A stretch of 40,145 nt of DNA from Mesorhizobium carmichaelinearum (GCF_900199455.1 NZ_FZQR01000040.1:1-40145), one strand, 5' to 3'; positions 26,434 to 35,404 are shown, counted from the stretch's first letter. The notes: generated from the sequence alone by a model not told the origin. A program made the numbers and translations.

Positions 26434-27139
26434 TGTACCATCGAGGTAAATGTTCTTCGATATTTTGCTCCAGCCCGGATTCATACGAACGCCGCTACCG
26501 ATCCATCGATCGAGCTTGCAATGCGCGAAAGGCTTGCGTTGCTCGGTCAGATCGAGTTTCACGTCGCAGAAATGGTAAACCCGAAGCCAGCATCCACTTG
26601 GAGAAGCGTGAGCATTTCCGACAGGATAGCGGCGCTGCATTTCCTCAGCAGTTTGATCGAACAGGCCGAAGCATCCATGCGATACGCTTGGTTATCGCGT
26701 GGTCAGTATACGGAAATGCGCGGTAGGTGGGCGCAGGAAGGAAACGAACAGCTCACCGTCGACCGCAACAACGCACTGAAGCGCTTTGTACTCCGGTCGC
26801 TCATGGAGGAACTGCATTCCGAGGGAAAGCCCGCACTGATTGCGATCGACCAAGATCGTCCGCGCTCCGGCATCGAGGATCGATGCAAGTGAGAGCGCGC
26901 CTTGGTTGATCGGTGGTGGGGTGCTGAGCGCGCCATCGCAAGAAATGCCAGGACTCCAACTTGCAGATGCACTTGCCTTCGGCCTTGGACGTCAGTTTCG
27001 TCGCCATGCGGAATATGATTGCGGTCAACCTTCGGACCTCGACGTAGCGGCTATTGCGCCGCTCGCTGCCCTGAACGGGCGTTCGCGGTCGCTATACGAG
27101 GAAGCGCACAATAGCGCGCAAAGCCGTAATTCGAATTGA
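26434..27139 (+). pseudogene. DUF3800-like protein remnant, 5'-truncated and frameshifted
   Basis: Two frames join into one protein. The first (26434-26892, open without an ATG until 26521) runs through ALKRFVLRSLMEELHSEGKPALIAIDQDRP. The second (to 27139) continues with GGGVLSAPSQEMPGLQLADALAFGLGRQFRRH, the C-terminal signature (GLQLADALAFG) I associate with DUF3800. The switch of one frame occurs near 26880-26895. The usual N-terminal IDESG segment is missing. DUF3800 proteins are predicted RNase-H-like nucleases often near mobile elements. The family is read from one motif, so the call is moderate. Confidence 0.5.
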
Positions 27140-27382
27140 GCGGCATGTTCACAGATCCAACGTCCAGCGGCACCCACACAAAGCCGACGCAAGCCATCAA
27201 AAATGTGGGGCAATGCGTGGGTTGACCTTCGTTAATTATTTCAGCTTGTTGGCCGAGCAACTGGCGGAGAGAGCAGCCGCCAGTCGCAATTCGATTGCTA
27301 TAGATTTCAACAGCTTAGCTATTCAGAGCGAGCAAATACCAGAGCAAAAACCAGAGCAAAGGCGCGCAGTGAGGAACCGTTA

Positions 27383-29257
27383 TTATCGACCACGACGCAT
27401 CATTTCGGCCGCAACATCGTCCCAGAAACTCAAGGTTGGCAAAATGGCGATGTGCAGGACCAACCATGTTGAATAGGTTACGTCCGGGCTCCAGAACTGG
27501 CCATCGGTCATTTTCCCGTGCGCAAGTTCATGGCGTATCGCAGGTCCGCCACGAAAATTGAACAAAAGGTCTATCTCCTCAACCAGGGCGGCAGGCATGA
27601 GCTGCAAAAGGGGCTCCCGGAAATCCCCTAGCAGACGGCTAAGCATGGCCTCTTCCTGTGTGCCATCCTGATTGATGCGATTGGTTTCTACACCTGACGA
27701 ACTGAGGATGTAGCGAAGTGAGTTCTCCAGTTGCGGCAGGATTAGATGCGCGGCTTCGAGTTCGTCGCCGCCGACGAACTTGGCAGCACCGATTGCAAAG
27801 GTATACTCGTGGCGAGGTGGGACGAAGGGACTTGCCCGCATCAGCGGCAACAGCGTGTCCACAGAAACGGAATGCTCCTCCCAAAGGACCCGCCGGATAG
27901 GATGAATTCTTCCCGCAACAACAAGGCTACGGCGAATTCGGTCATGCTGATTGATCATGAACCGGACCTGATTTTCGTCTGGCGGACCGTTGAGATCGAG
28001 ACCGGGTGCAATGAAGCGAGTTCGGCCTTGGCTGTCGCTCACGGTCGTTGAGAATATAGCGGCTAGGCCTCCATGGCTTGCTTTCAGAACTTGGTCGCGC
28101 AGCTTGTCAGGATCGGGTGAGTCCTCGCACATAAGCAGCTTACGAATGGCTTGCGCGAGCGGCTTGCCGCGAACGTCAGCTTCGGCCGCTTCCACAAGTT
28201 CTGTAATGTTGGTTTGATGTGAGAAGCTGGACATTTCGTCCATTATGCGAGGCTGGATCGCACTCAATCGGTCTTGCAAAGCCCGCCGTCGATCGACAGT
28301 CCCTGGGATGGGTCTTAATGCTTGAATCGCATCGTTGAGGAAATGCACTTGCACGGCGGCCGAATCTTGTCGCGCATCAGCATCCGCAGCGTATGTCTCC
28401 GCTGCTTCGACCAAACATCGATTGCTGTTTTCGGCATCTTTGGCGCTTAGGTAGGCGCGAGCCGCAAGTTCCCATAGAGATCGGCGGGCCGGGTGATTAC
28501 CACCAAGCTTGGCGCTTGCCGCGAGAATTTCAGCGGCCTGTGCTGTCTGGACCAATTCCCAAACGTGATTGCTTAGGTTGATAGGACCAATGTGAATGAA
28601 GCCCCATCCGTCATCGGCATCTAGAGCAAGTTGCGACACGTCAGCAATGATCTTTCGCAACGGGTCGAATTCACTTCGCTTCCATCCCATTGATCGTGCA
28701 ATGATTGTTGCCCGCGTCAAATACTCAGCGGCCGGCACGCTAGCGGGGTTGCTTTCATCGAAGTCGAATTTGGCTTCGCCTTTCAGCACCAACGTGACGC
28801 ATTCGTCATATGATGCGACGGCTCGCAGACCCGAGACCGCGTCCTTCTTGTTCAGCAACCAGCAGACATCAGCGACTCTTGCTCGAAAGGCGGGGTGACC
28901 GATTTCGGGCACCAACTCTGCCAGTATCGTGATCTGATCGGATAGGAGGTCGGCCGGGATTGGCGACCTGCGTCCGTGCATGATTGCCAAAGGACGAAAG
29001 GGCTCAATTCGATCGTCTGGCACGAAATGGTAAGTTGAAATTTGCCCAAGCACCTCTAACGCCGACAAGCTGTCAGCATCCCCGGCTGCCTTGGCGGCGG
29101 CAATCGCTTCACGAATGCGACCGTAGATGTCCATACTGTCAACCACTGCCGTTGCAGCGATCGCGCTTTTTACGGCCTCGCGCTGAAATGCATCTAGCGG
29201 GATCGCAAAAGTAACGCCGGGAATTTCTCTTTTCTCTGCGCGTTCCAAATCAGTCAT
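27383..29257 (-). CDS. DUF4209-like protein with HEPN-type R-x4-H motif
   Basis: A 624-residue, mostly helical protein. The C-terminal 150 residues match what I know of DUF4209, with the R-x4-H motif RHELAH at 575-580 within GPAIRHELAHGKM. That is the catalytic pattern of HEPN ribonucleases in abortive-infection systems. The N-terminal 450 residues form helical repeats (TPR-like arrays such as AEILAASAKLGG and LWELAARAYLSAKDAENSNRCLVEA), perhaps a sensing part. The ATG at 29257 follows AAGAAGG at ten bases. It stands alone, with no partner in the same operon. Role in phage defence by RNA cleavage is inferred. Confidence 0.7.
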   Translation of the reverse strand: MTDLERAEKREIPGVTFAIPLDAFQREAVKSAIAATAVVDSMDIYGRIREAIAAAKAAGDADSLSALEVLGQISTYHFVPDDRIEPFRPLAIMHGRRSPIPADLLSDQITILAELVPEIGHPAFRARVADVCWLLNKKDAVSGLRAVASYDECVTLVLKGEAKFDFDESNPASVPAAEYLTRATIIARSMGWKRSEFDPLRKIIADVSQLALDADDGWGFIHIGPINLSNHVWELVQTAQAAEILAASAKLGGNHPARRSLWELAARAYLSAKDAENSNRCLVEAAETYAADADARQDSAAVQVHFLNDAIQALRPIPGTVDRRRALQDRLSAIQPRIMDEMSSFSHQTNITELVEAAEADVRGKPLAQAIRKLLMCEDSPDPDKLRDQVLKASHGGLAAIFSTTVSDSQGRTRFIAPGLDLNGPPDENQVRFMINQHDRIRRSLVVAGRIHPIRRVLWEEHSVSVDTLLPLMRASPFVPPRHEYTFAIGAAKFVGGDELEAAHLILPQLENSLRYILSSSGVETNRINQDGTQEEAMLSRLLGDFREPLLQLMPAALVEEIDLLFNFRGGPAIRHELAHGKMTDGQFWSPDVTYSTWLVLHIAILPTLSFWDDVAAEMMRRGR

Positions 29258-29348
29258 TTGGTATAGACCTTCTTAAGCCAGCGTCACCAACCGTACTAGC
29301 ACACCTGTTGTGCGGCAGTTTATCTTTGAGCCGTCGAAATTTCCGTAG

Positions 29349-29726
29349 GTCGATTGGGAAAGCTTGAAAGGGCTGATCGCCAGCCGCAAGGTTAAGGTCG
29401 TCGCGCTGGACCTTCCGACTTCATGGATGATGGCCAAGGCCGATCAGGACGATTTCACCACGCGCCTGTTCGATGCGATGAACGCCATGATCCTAGACGT
29501 TCTCGCCGCTGCCGGTAGGAAGGACTACATCGACCGTCGCCGCCGACAGGCGCAAGGCATAGCCAGGGCACATACCGAAGGCCGCTACAGGGGCCGACAG
29601 GAAGACGAACGGCGCAACGCTGGGATCATGAAGATGCTAGGCAATGTGTCCAGCATCGTCGCCGCTACAGGAGCCTCTAGGAGCACGTTGGCGAGACTGG
29701 CGAAGCGATTGCAGCCTGCCGGCTAG
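29349..29726 (+). pseudogene. Serine recombinase (resolvase) remnant lacking the catalytic N-terminus
   Basis: From 29349 the frame reads as the middle and end of a Tn3-type resolvase/invertase: VVALDLPTSWMM, the long helix with DVLAAAGRKDYIDRRRRQAQGI, and the C-terminal helix-turn-helix ATGASRSTLARLAKR. The first 80 or so residues with the nucleophilic Ser are missing. A stop codon at 29346-29348 precedes the fragment, and TTG 29364 is the first possible start. A shortened DNA-binding protein might still be made, but recombination is impossible. It marks a deletion or insertion edge just after the DUF4209 gene. Confidence 0.75.
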
Positions 29727-29734
29727 GAGCACCC

Positions 29735-29809
29735 ATGCGCGCCATCCTAGCCCTGTTAGAACTGTGCCTCTGGGGTACAGTCCTTCTGGTCGTATTTCAC
29801 ATGGGCTGA
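29735..29809 (+). CDS. Possible 24-residue membrane peptide
   Basis: ATG 29735 follows AGGAG (29725-29729), which overlaps the resolvase-remnant stop. It encodes 24 residues, nearly all hydrophobic (ILALLELCLWGTVLLVVF), long enough for one membrane helix. Small hydrophobic peptides can be toxins, but nothing else supports that. Downstream, a frame ending at 29952 (possible GTG start 29763) lacks support. Confidence 0.3.
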   Translation: MRAILALLELCLWGTVLLVVFHMG

Positions 29810-29966
29810 AAGCCAGCGCATGCTATGTCGCCGGCCGGGACTGGCGAGGCGCGTGGTTCGAACCGAGACGAAAAGGCGAACTCGCAAGCCTCGTGACGGA
29901 TGCGCCCCTAGGCGGGCTCAAAGCCCTCATGGAGATCGTCTGCGGCCACTAAATTGAAGTCTGCAC

Positions 29967-30713
29967 TCAACTTGGGCGCTTTGCCGTATTGATCTTATCC
30001 ACCAAGCTACGAACTGATTTCTGGTGCCCAACATAGAGGTCTTCAAGAAGGACCTCCAAAATATCATAAGCGTTAAATACATCATTAACAGTAATATTCT
30101 CAGGATGACTTCCGAAATTACCTATCCATCGTAGAGCATCGACGCGATCGGCGCTATCCTTGTCAATTGCCTTGAATGAAGCGATACGAGTTCCCAGGGG
30201 AACGAATTTTCCTTTCGTATCCGTTGGGGCTATTCCAGAATTTGTCAATATTTCTTCTGCGGATTGTCTCACGTGATTCGAAGCGGCCCCCGGATCACAG
30301 AAAAAGACGTTAAACGACTTCTCTATACTCCTCTTGACACTCTTCGGGCATTTAGCAGGCACAGAGAAAATCCTCATGGCCTTAGAAAAGTACCTCACGT
30401 AGAATTCTTCTCTGTAATCCATGTTGAGATCGCCGTTCTCATCTTGATATTGATCCGGCGCGTAACCTCCACTGCCGCAACACGCCACCTTGTCCTTGCA
30501 GTTGACGCACTCCAATATAGCCGAAAAGGCCAAGTCGATTAGTACTTCGTCAAAGCCCTCTTCGCCGTGCCTCGCTCGCGATTCAGCCGTTTCCTCATAG
30601 TGTAGGGTCTCGCGTTTCAGGCGCATTTTTCCGTCGCGGCATGACGGGCAAGGCCATGCCGGTGCATGGTGCTTAGAGAGCGGTCTCTTCCAAAGGGAGC
30701 GGTCTATGGGCAT
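29967..30713 (-). CDS. DUF4145-like protein with N-terminal zinc ribbon
   Basis: A 248-residue protein. An N-terminal zinc ribbon is suggested by Cys22/25 (CPSC) and Cys69/72 (CVNC). The C-terminal half (about 125-235) carries RWIGNFGSHPENITVNDVFNAYDILEVLLEDLY, typical of DUF4145, a HEPN-like fold often found in restriction and defence loci. The gene overlaps the preceding one by ten bases and is the last of a three-gene operon. The DNA is richer in A and T than the neighbours, especially at 30050-30450, suggesting recent transfer. Function is unknown; a defence role is inferred. Confidence 0.75.
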   Translation of the reverse strand: MPIDRSLWKRPLSKHHAPAWPCPSCRDGKMRLKRETLHYEETAESRARHGEEGFDEVLIDLAFSAILECVNCKDKVACCGSGGYAPDQYQDENGDLNMDYREEFYVRYFSKAMRIFSVPAKCPKSVKRSIEKSFNVFFCDPGAASNHVRQSAEEILTNSGIAPTDTKGKFVPLGTRIASFKAIDKDSADRVDALRWIGNFGSHPENITVNDVFNAYDILEVLLEDLYVGHQKSVRSLVDKINTAKRPS

Positions 30714-31198
30714 TCGGCTTGCGGCTCGGAAGAGGCATCTTCGACCGCAGGCCCGGCGGTTTTGATTGCTAATTGAGCGTGGGAAATTGGCTTACTATGC
30801 CGTCGCCTAAACGCGGCTAGGCTGTCGAACGTCTGCGTTGACGTAAGCAATCGTTCAAAGGAAGCGGCATAGGTCGAATTCTCAATGATCGCAATTGAGT
30901 TCACCAAATTGTCAGTGACCATGGCCTTGGTAAGTTTCGGAAATAGGCTCTTGTTGTGGGCGTAGCAGCACACTTCAAGAAAGTTGGCGAACTCGACAAA
31001 GGTACTCTGTCGTTCACTTTCGGTGGCACTGGATAGAAGCTTTGCTTCCATACCACGCATGTCCGCAAGATAGCGGAACAGCCACTCCAAATCCTTGGAT
31101 TTGGCCGACGACCGAACGTTGAGCGCATTGAAAATCAACGCGCCCGCCGAAATCAACAGGGCTACCGTGGGAACAACCTCTGTCCACCAAGTAGGCAC
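30704..31198 (-). CDS. Single-pass membrane protein, operon partner of DUF4145 protein
   Basis: A 164-residue protein starting with GTG (31198). One membrane helix lies at about 8-28 (VVPTVALLISAGALIFNALNV), followed by a cytosolic helical region with LEWLFRYLADMRGMEAKLL and FANFLEVCCYAHNKSLFPKL. The layout (short TM anchor plus helical domain) resembles small membrane proteins of phage-defence loci, but I name no family. It begins three bases after the stop of the 48-residue gene and overlaps the DUF4145 gene, so all three are likely made together. Confidence 0.65.
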   Translation of the reverse strand: MPTWWTEVVPTVALLISAGALIFNALNVRSSAKSKDLEWLFRYLADMRGMEAKLLSSATESERQSTFVEFANFLEVCCYAHNKSLFPKLTKAMVTDNLVNSIAIIENSTYAASFERLLTSTQTFDSLAAFRRRHSKPISHAQLAIKTAGPAVEDASSEPQAECP

Positions 31199-31201
31199 TA
31201 G

Positions 31202-31348
31202 CTACTTCTTCGGCTGTTGGCTTGTGGCGGTAGACGCCGGCTGTTGCTGCAAGGCTGTTTGCAGGTTCGCGCTGCTCAGGCCCTTTTCTTCGATATGGAC
31301 CGGTTTCTGGCTGATTGGATGGACCGGCTGGGTTTTACCAGTTGACAT
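31202..31348 (-). CDS. 48-residue hydrophilic protein, first gene of the DUF4145 operon
   Basis: ATG at 31348-31346, preceded by GGAGAG seven bases upstream, encodes MSTGKTQPVHPISQKPVHIE... and ends in QQPKK. It is Gln/Pro/Ser-rich and probably disordered. It contains two similar short pieces, QPVHPI and KPVHIE. It stops three bases before the GTG of the membrane-protein gene, which supports it being real. I recognise no family; a small regulatory or antitoxin-like partner is possible. Confidence 0.5.
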   Translation of the reverse strand: MSTGKTQPVHPISQKPVHIEEKGLSSANLQTALQQQPASTATSQQPKK

Positions 31349-31453
31349 GGGAGTGCTCTCCGTCGCGACGATTCGCGAATGAGCAATGTACTTCCTACCT
31401 GACCGCTAGGCTACTGGTTGGGACCCTCCAAGCCGTCAGCGGCATACGACCCG

Positions 31454-32030
31454 TCAACTCGATACGTGCAGTTTCAGCCCGGCTTTCGAGCACGCAAACC
31501 GCGCTACCTGTGTCGCCGAAGAGCCATCCACAAGGTAACTCCATTTGTAATCAGCGCTGCGCGTTGACATGGCTTCCCAAGCCTCACCACCGGCAAGGGG
31601 TAAATAGCGTGCCCTTGTTGCAATCGTACTTGGCATTGGTGAACCACATGCCGCTGGCATCGCTGTAACGCGAGTGCAATACGTTCACGACGCCCTTGCC
31701 CTCGTATGTGATTTTCTGAACCGTGTAGGTGGCCTGCGGTTCACTAGGCCGATCGATCTTAGAAGGCTCCTTGAGGAGTCCACCATCGAATGCCGTTTCT
31801 GGTGCGGCAACAGAAGCCGTCTTGTCGAGCGCGACCACCGACACGCGGAGCCATCCATTGAGAGTCTCGTCGAAGGTCGCGCCGAGGATGATGTTGGCCT
31901 CGGGATCCACTTCTTCCCGGATGCGGCTCGCCGTCTCGTCGATCTCGTACAGGGTCATGTCGCGCCCTCCGGTCAGACGCCGAGAGCAGAGGAGCGCTTG
32001 CTCTTTGACGGGAAGGCGGGAGATTGACAC
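31454..32030 (-). pseudogene. Chimera: FtsZ C-terminal fragment joined to an unrelated protein, with a frameshift
   Basis: Residues about 20-66 read LTGGRDMTLYEIDETASRI..., followed by ANIILGATFDETLNGWLRVSVVA. This is the tubulin-fold C-terminal part of FtsZ, yet the GTP-binding half is absent. Then follows a linker and YTVQKITYEGKGVVNVLHSRYSDASGMWFTNAKYDC, which is not FtsZ. The frame stops at 31584. A one-base extra in the G run at 31597-31600 (plus strand) would explain this, because the next frame continues with LAGGEAWEAMSTRSADYKWSYLVDG to 31454. Translation could restart at ATG 31958, which has GGAGGG before it. The product cannot act as FtsZ. Confidence 0.65.
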
Positions 32031-32085
32031 TTCGGTAGCTCACCAATGCTATGAGACACGAAATATTTTTGGATGGTCGGCAGGC

Positions 32086-33135
32086 GTGATTAGAAAAGTG
32101 ACATCCGACGGAAATGATGCCGTAAATCTTCCTGCGGACGCAATAGGAGCTTTTGTTCCCCTGACGGACTATGACATCGGGATGTTTAACGACTTTGTAA
32201 CCGAAGAGGTGGACTCGTACTTTTCGTCCAGCATCGCTTGTTGCGACAGCTGCTACGACGATTTCAAAGCCCATTGGCCGGGAGTGGTCTTGAGAGATCT
32301 CGAGTTCCAAACGATGTCCAGCGATGTCGACACGTTCCTCAGCACATCAAGGATGCGGGAAGTCTTCTCGCCGGCGGAGTTTTCGTCTCTGTCGCATTTC
32401 ATCGAATGTCCACGCTGTCATGAGTCGATCAAATGGAACATGTGGATTTTCGAGCACCGGTTCAGCGACGTACCTCACATCGAGGTAGCAATCGAGCAGC
32501 TGACCACCCTAGGCAATCTGACGCCGTTCCTCACGCTTGAGCACCCATTCTCGAGGAAGGTGCTGGAACAGGTCCGCTCCCATGCGTCGAGCACAATACC
32601 TGTCCGTTTGCCAGGCAGCCTTTTTCGCGCACGGACCCGGGAAAGCCTTGTCGTGCGAGGGCAACGCGAAGACGAACTCATGTCCTTCGGTCCCGCCCCC
32701 GCCGAAATCGTAGGAGAGGGCCGATTCAACCACGCGGGCACGCCGATGCTGTACCTTGGTGACAAAGCCCGCACGGCTGCTATGGAAATCGGAGTTAAGG
32801 ATACAGAGATCTGTGTAGCGGAGATTTGCCTGAATCTACCGGATATGAAAGTCCTCGACCTAGTCGATCTGGATGAAGATTGGACATCCTTCGAAACTCT
32901 CGCGGCGATAGCTGCATCGGCTTTGCTGTCAGCCCCGCGCACAGGCACTGGCTGGCTGAAGAAGCAGTACGTCTTCTCGCGATTTGTTGCCGACTGTGCT
33001 CGATCTGCTGGTTTCGCTGCGATCAAATATGGCTCTACTAAAGACCCGAATGGAGCCAACTATGTACTTCTGGAGCCGCTCGAGGACTTCGCGTCACTGG
33101 CGAAACTGAAGGGTCTTCAGTGGTTGACGCTGTAG
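32086..33135 (+). CDS. RES-domain protein with N-terminal zinc-ribbon domain
   Basis: A 349-residue protein from a GTG start (32086) behind GGATGG; ATG 32182-32184 is a later alternative. The N-terminal domain has paired cysteines at 53/56 (CDSC) and 108/111 (CPRC), a probable zinc site. The C-terminal 180 residues form a RES domain: SLFRAR at 178-183, EGRFNHAGTPMLYLG at 211-225, and Glu234 in AAMEIG. RES enzymes consume NAD+. The larger size and zinc domain distinguish it from the short Xre-RES toxins, and no Xre antitoxin is adjacent. The dGTPase-like gene follows 55 bases later on the same strand. Confidence 0.72.
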   Translation: MIRKVTSDGNDAVNLPADAIGAFVPLTDYDIGMFNDFVTEEVDSYFSSSIACCDSCYDDFKAHWPGVVLRDLEFQTMSSDVDTFLSTSRMREVFSPAEFSSLSHFIECPRCHESIKWNMWIFEHRFSDVPHIEVAIEQLTTLGNLTPFLTLEHPFSRKVLEQVRSHASSTIPVRLPGSLFRARTRESLVVRGQREDELMSFGPAPAEIVGEGRFNHAGTPMLYLGDKARTAAMEIGVKDTEICVAEICLNLPDMKVLDLVDLDEDWTSFETLAAIAASALLSAPRTGTGWLKKQYVFSRFVADCARSAGFAAIKYGSTKDPNGANYVLLEPLEDFASLAKLKGLQWLTL

Positions 33136-33190
33136 GTATCGTCGGTGGGATGGCGGCGCAATCCCTAGACCGGCGTCAATAGGAGGTACC

Positions 33191-34564
33191 ATGGGCTGGG
33201 AATCACGTCGGAGCAAGTGGAAGAAGAACGACAACGATGCGCGGTCCGACGCCGACATCGACTACGGCCGTATCGTACACTCGGCTTCCTTCCGGCGACT
33301 GCAGGGTAAGACCCAAATCTTGAACCTTGGCGACAGCGACTTCTATCGCACGCGCCTCACTCACTCACTCGAGGTGGCCCAGATCGCCGGCAGCGTGGCG
33401 CGGCAGCTCACCAAGGACAACGAAGGACACTCCGCTGTACCATACCTCCCCGACCTGGCCCTCATTCAGGCCATCGGATCGACCCACGATCTGGGCCACC
33501 CGCCTTTCGGGCACGGCGGAGAGGTTGCGCTGAACTACTGCATGGCGGAAGATGGTGGGTTCGAGGGCAACGGCCAAACGCTGCGGATCCTGACAAGGCT
33601 CGAGAAATTCTCTAAGGGAGACGGCTCAGACCTCACCCGCCGCACACTGCTTGGCACACTCAAATATCCGGTAGCGTATTCTCGGTTGGCGAACCCTGAC
33701 CGCAAGCCGAGGCTGATCGAGAGTCCATCCGTCCTGAAGCTTATCGATCGCAACTGGTCCAAGCCACCCAAGTGTCACATGGATAGCGAGAAAACAGCCG
33801 TCGAGTGGATCTTGGAGATTATGGCGCCAACAGACCGGGACCTTTTTATGTCGTGCGAGGACGCGGCACCGATCAAGGGGGCCGAAGGGAAGGAGCCCGA
33901 ACCGCAGCATGGGATCGCGCTGCACAAATCGTTTGACTGCAGTATCATGGATCTTTCCGATGACATCGCCTTCGGCGTTCATGATCTCGAGGATTCACTG
34001 GCCTTGTCGCTCATCGCAGTCGATGAGTTCGAGAGCTACTTGTCGCCCGAAGCCTGCCGCCACCACCTCGATTGGGTAAACTCGAGGAGGCGGGAGGGCT
34101 CCGACAACAACGTGTACGCAACGATGGTCAAGATGCTGTTTGGCGGGGGCGCAGACCGGAAGCACGCAATCAGCCGTCTAGTCGGGTACTTCGTCGAGCA
34201 CTGTACAATCGAGGAGCTGACTGAATTTCAGGAGCCGCTCATCCGATTCCGCGCCAGCATGAGACCGGAGGCTCGCGCTCTTCTCAAGGCACTTAAGAAG
34301 CTCGTCTATGAGATCGTTATCCTCAGCCCGGAAGTACAGCACCTGGAATTCAAGGGACAGCAGATGGTGGTCGCCGTGTTCGAGGCGCTGCGCTCCGAAC
34401 CGAAGGCATTCCTCCCGCGCCAGACCTTTGAACTCTATAATGCCGAAGGCGGAGGGGTCCGGGTGATCTGCGACCACGTGGCTGGCATGACCGATGGCTT
34501 TCTCTTAAAAACATACGAGCGTATGTTCAGCCCGAGGATGGGGTCGGTGTTCGATAGGCTGTGA
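33191..34564 (+). CDS. dgt: dNTP triphosphohydrolase (dGTPase family, HD domain)
   Basis: A 457-residue HD-domain enzyme that removes triphosphate from deoxynucleotides. Metal ligands are visible: His58 (RLTHSLEV), His99-Asp100 (STHDLGHPPFGH), and a later Asp in CSIMDLSDDIAFGVHDLED near 263-281. The substrate signature FEGNGQTLRIL is at 124-134, and RLQGKTQI at 36-43. Dgt enzymes can starve phages of dNTPs, and homologues occur in defence islands. AGGAGG lies six bases before the ATG. All motifs look intact. Being next to a RES gene it may be either a defence gene or an accessory copy of the housekeeping enzyme. Confidence 0.88.
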   Translation: MGWESRRSKWKKNDNDARSDADIDYGRIVHSASFRRLQGKTQILNLGDSDFYRTRLTHSLEVAQIAGSVARQLTKDNEGHSAVPYLPDLALIQAIGSTHDLGHPPFGHGGEVALNYCMAEDGGFEGNGQTLRILTRLEKFSKGDGSDLTRRTLLGTLKYPVAYSRLANPDRKPRLIESPSVLKLIDRNWSKPPKCHMDSEKTAVEWILEIMAPTDRDLFMSCEDAAPIKGAEGKEPEPQHGIALHKSFDCSIMDLSDDIAFGVHDLEDSLALSLIAVDEFESYLSPEACRHHLDWVNSRRREGSDNNVYATMVKMLFGGGADRKHAISRLVGYFVEHCTIEELTEFQEPLIRFRASMRPEARALLKALKKLVYEIVILSPEVQHLEFKGQQMVVAVFEALRSEPKAFLPRQTFELYNAEGGGVRVICDHVAGMTDGFLLKTYERMFSPRMGSVFDRL

Positions 34565-34659
34565 GCCGGACAGGAGGAAGCGACAAGTAGCTGACGGTCA
34601 CCGCAACGAGTTCGTTTTGGGCCAACCAAACGCCGCCGCAAGGCTTGGTCCTGGCGCGA

Positions 34660-35109
34660 TCATTCCCGTCTCCGCGGATAACCGGCGAATGTCGTGTTGT
34701 CATTGAGGACGACGAACACCCACGAGCCGCACATCGTGGAGAACTGATAGTCCCAGGCAGTGGGAATCACGTGGATGGGGGAAAGCCCGAACCATCCGTA
34801 GATTTTTCGGAGCCAGCCGGCCTTCGACGTGATGCCGCTCGCGAAACCTATGATGGCAGGCGCGGCGAGTAGGACGAAGCCCCACGCGAGCGCCCGGATT
34901 TTTAGGTCGGTATTGGAATTCATCACGAGATAGATCACCCAGCCGGACAGGGGGAAGTTCAAGGCGCTTAAGGTTAAGAGGCGAACGAAATAGTCAGGCC
35001 CGTCCAGCCTCTGATCTGTAATGAAGTGCGCCCGAAACGACGTGATGATGTAGCCGGGCACCACGAAGACGAACGCGACATACGCGTCAAGCGAGAGAAA
35101 ATTTCCCAT
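34660..35109 (-). CDS. DUF6338-like membrane protein, C-terminally shortened
   Basis: About 149 residues from ATG 35109 (an upstream ATG at 35139 adds ten). Hydrophobic helices lie near 8-28 (YVAFVFVVPGYIITSF), 50-65 and 75-95 (ALAWGFVLLAAPAIIGFA). The end reads IPTAWDYQFSTMCGSWVFVVLNDNTTFAGY, the hallmark of DUF6338 proteins, where the family normally goes on for tens of residues after the AGY turn. Here it stops after PRRRE, so the 3' end is probably lost or shifted. Function of the family is unknown. Confidence 0.6.
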   Translation of the reverse strand: MGNFLSLDAYVAFVFVVPGYIITSFRAHFITDQRLDGPDYFVRLLTLSALNFPLSGWVIYLVMNSNTDLKIRALAWGFVLLAAPAIIGFASGITSKAGWLRKIYGWFGLSPIHVIPTAWDYQFSTMCGSWVFVVLNDNTTFAGYPRRRE

Positions 35110-35404
35110 CCAACCCATGCCCCGAGCGAATCGCACCATTCTATGTGGCTCGGAATTGGCGCCTAGGTCAGCTCAACCAATGTGTCAAAGATCAGCAATG
35201 TTACACATGGACTGTTCGAGGGAGGATGTCAGCTTTCTGAATGTGCGAACTGGGGAGTTCGGCTGGCACCCTTTCTCGTCCATCCTCCCGAAAGAGACTG
35301 TCCGTTTTCGGCACGTCCCCGACCATTAATACACATCGCGCCTCTCCATGTTCGCCTTTTGTGCTTAAAAAGTCGCATAAATGGCAGTGTGGAATTGCCG
35401 GAAA

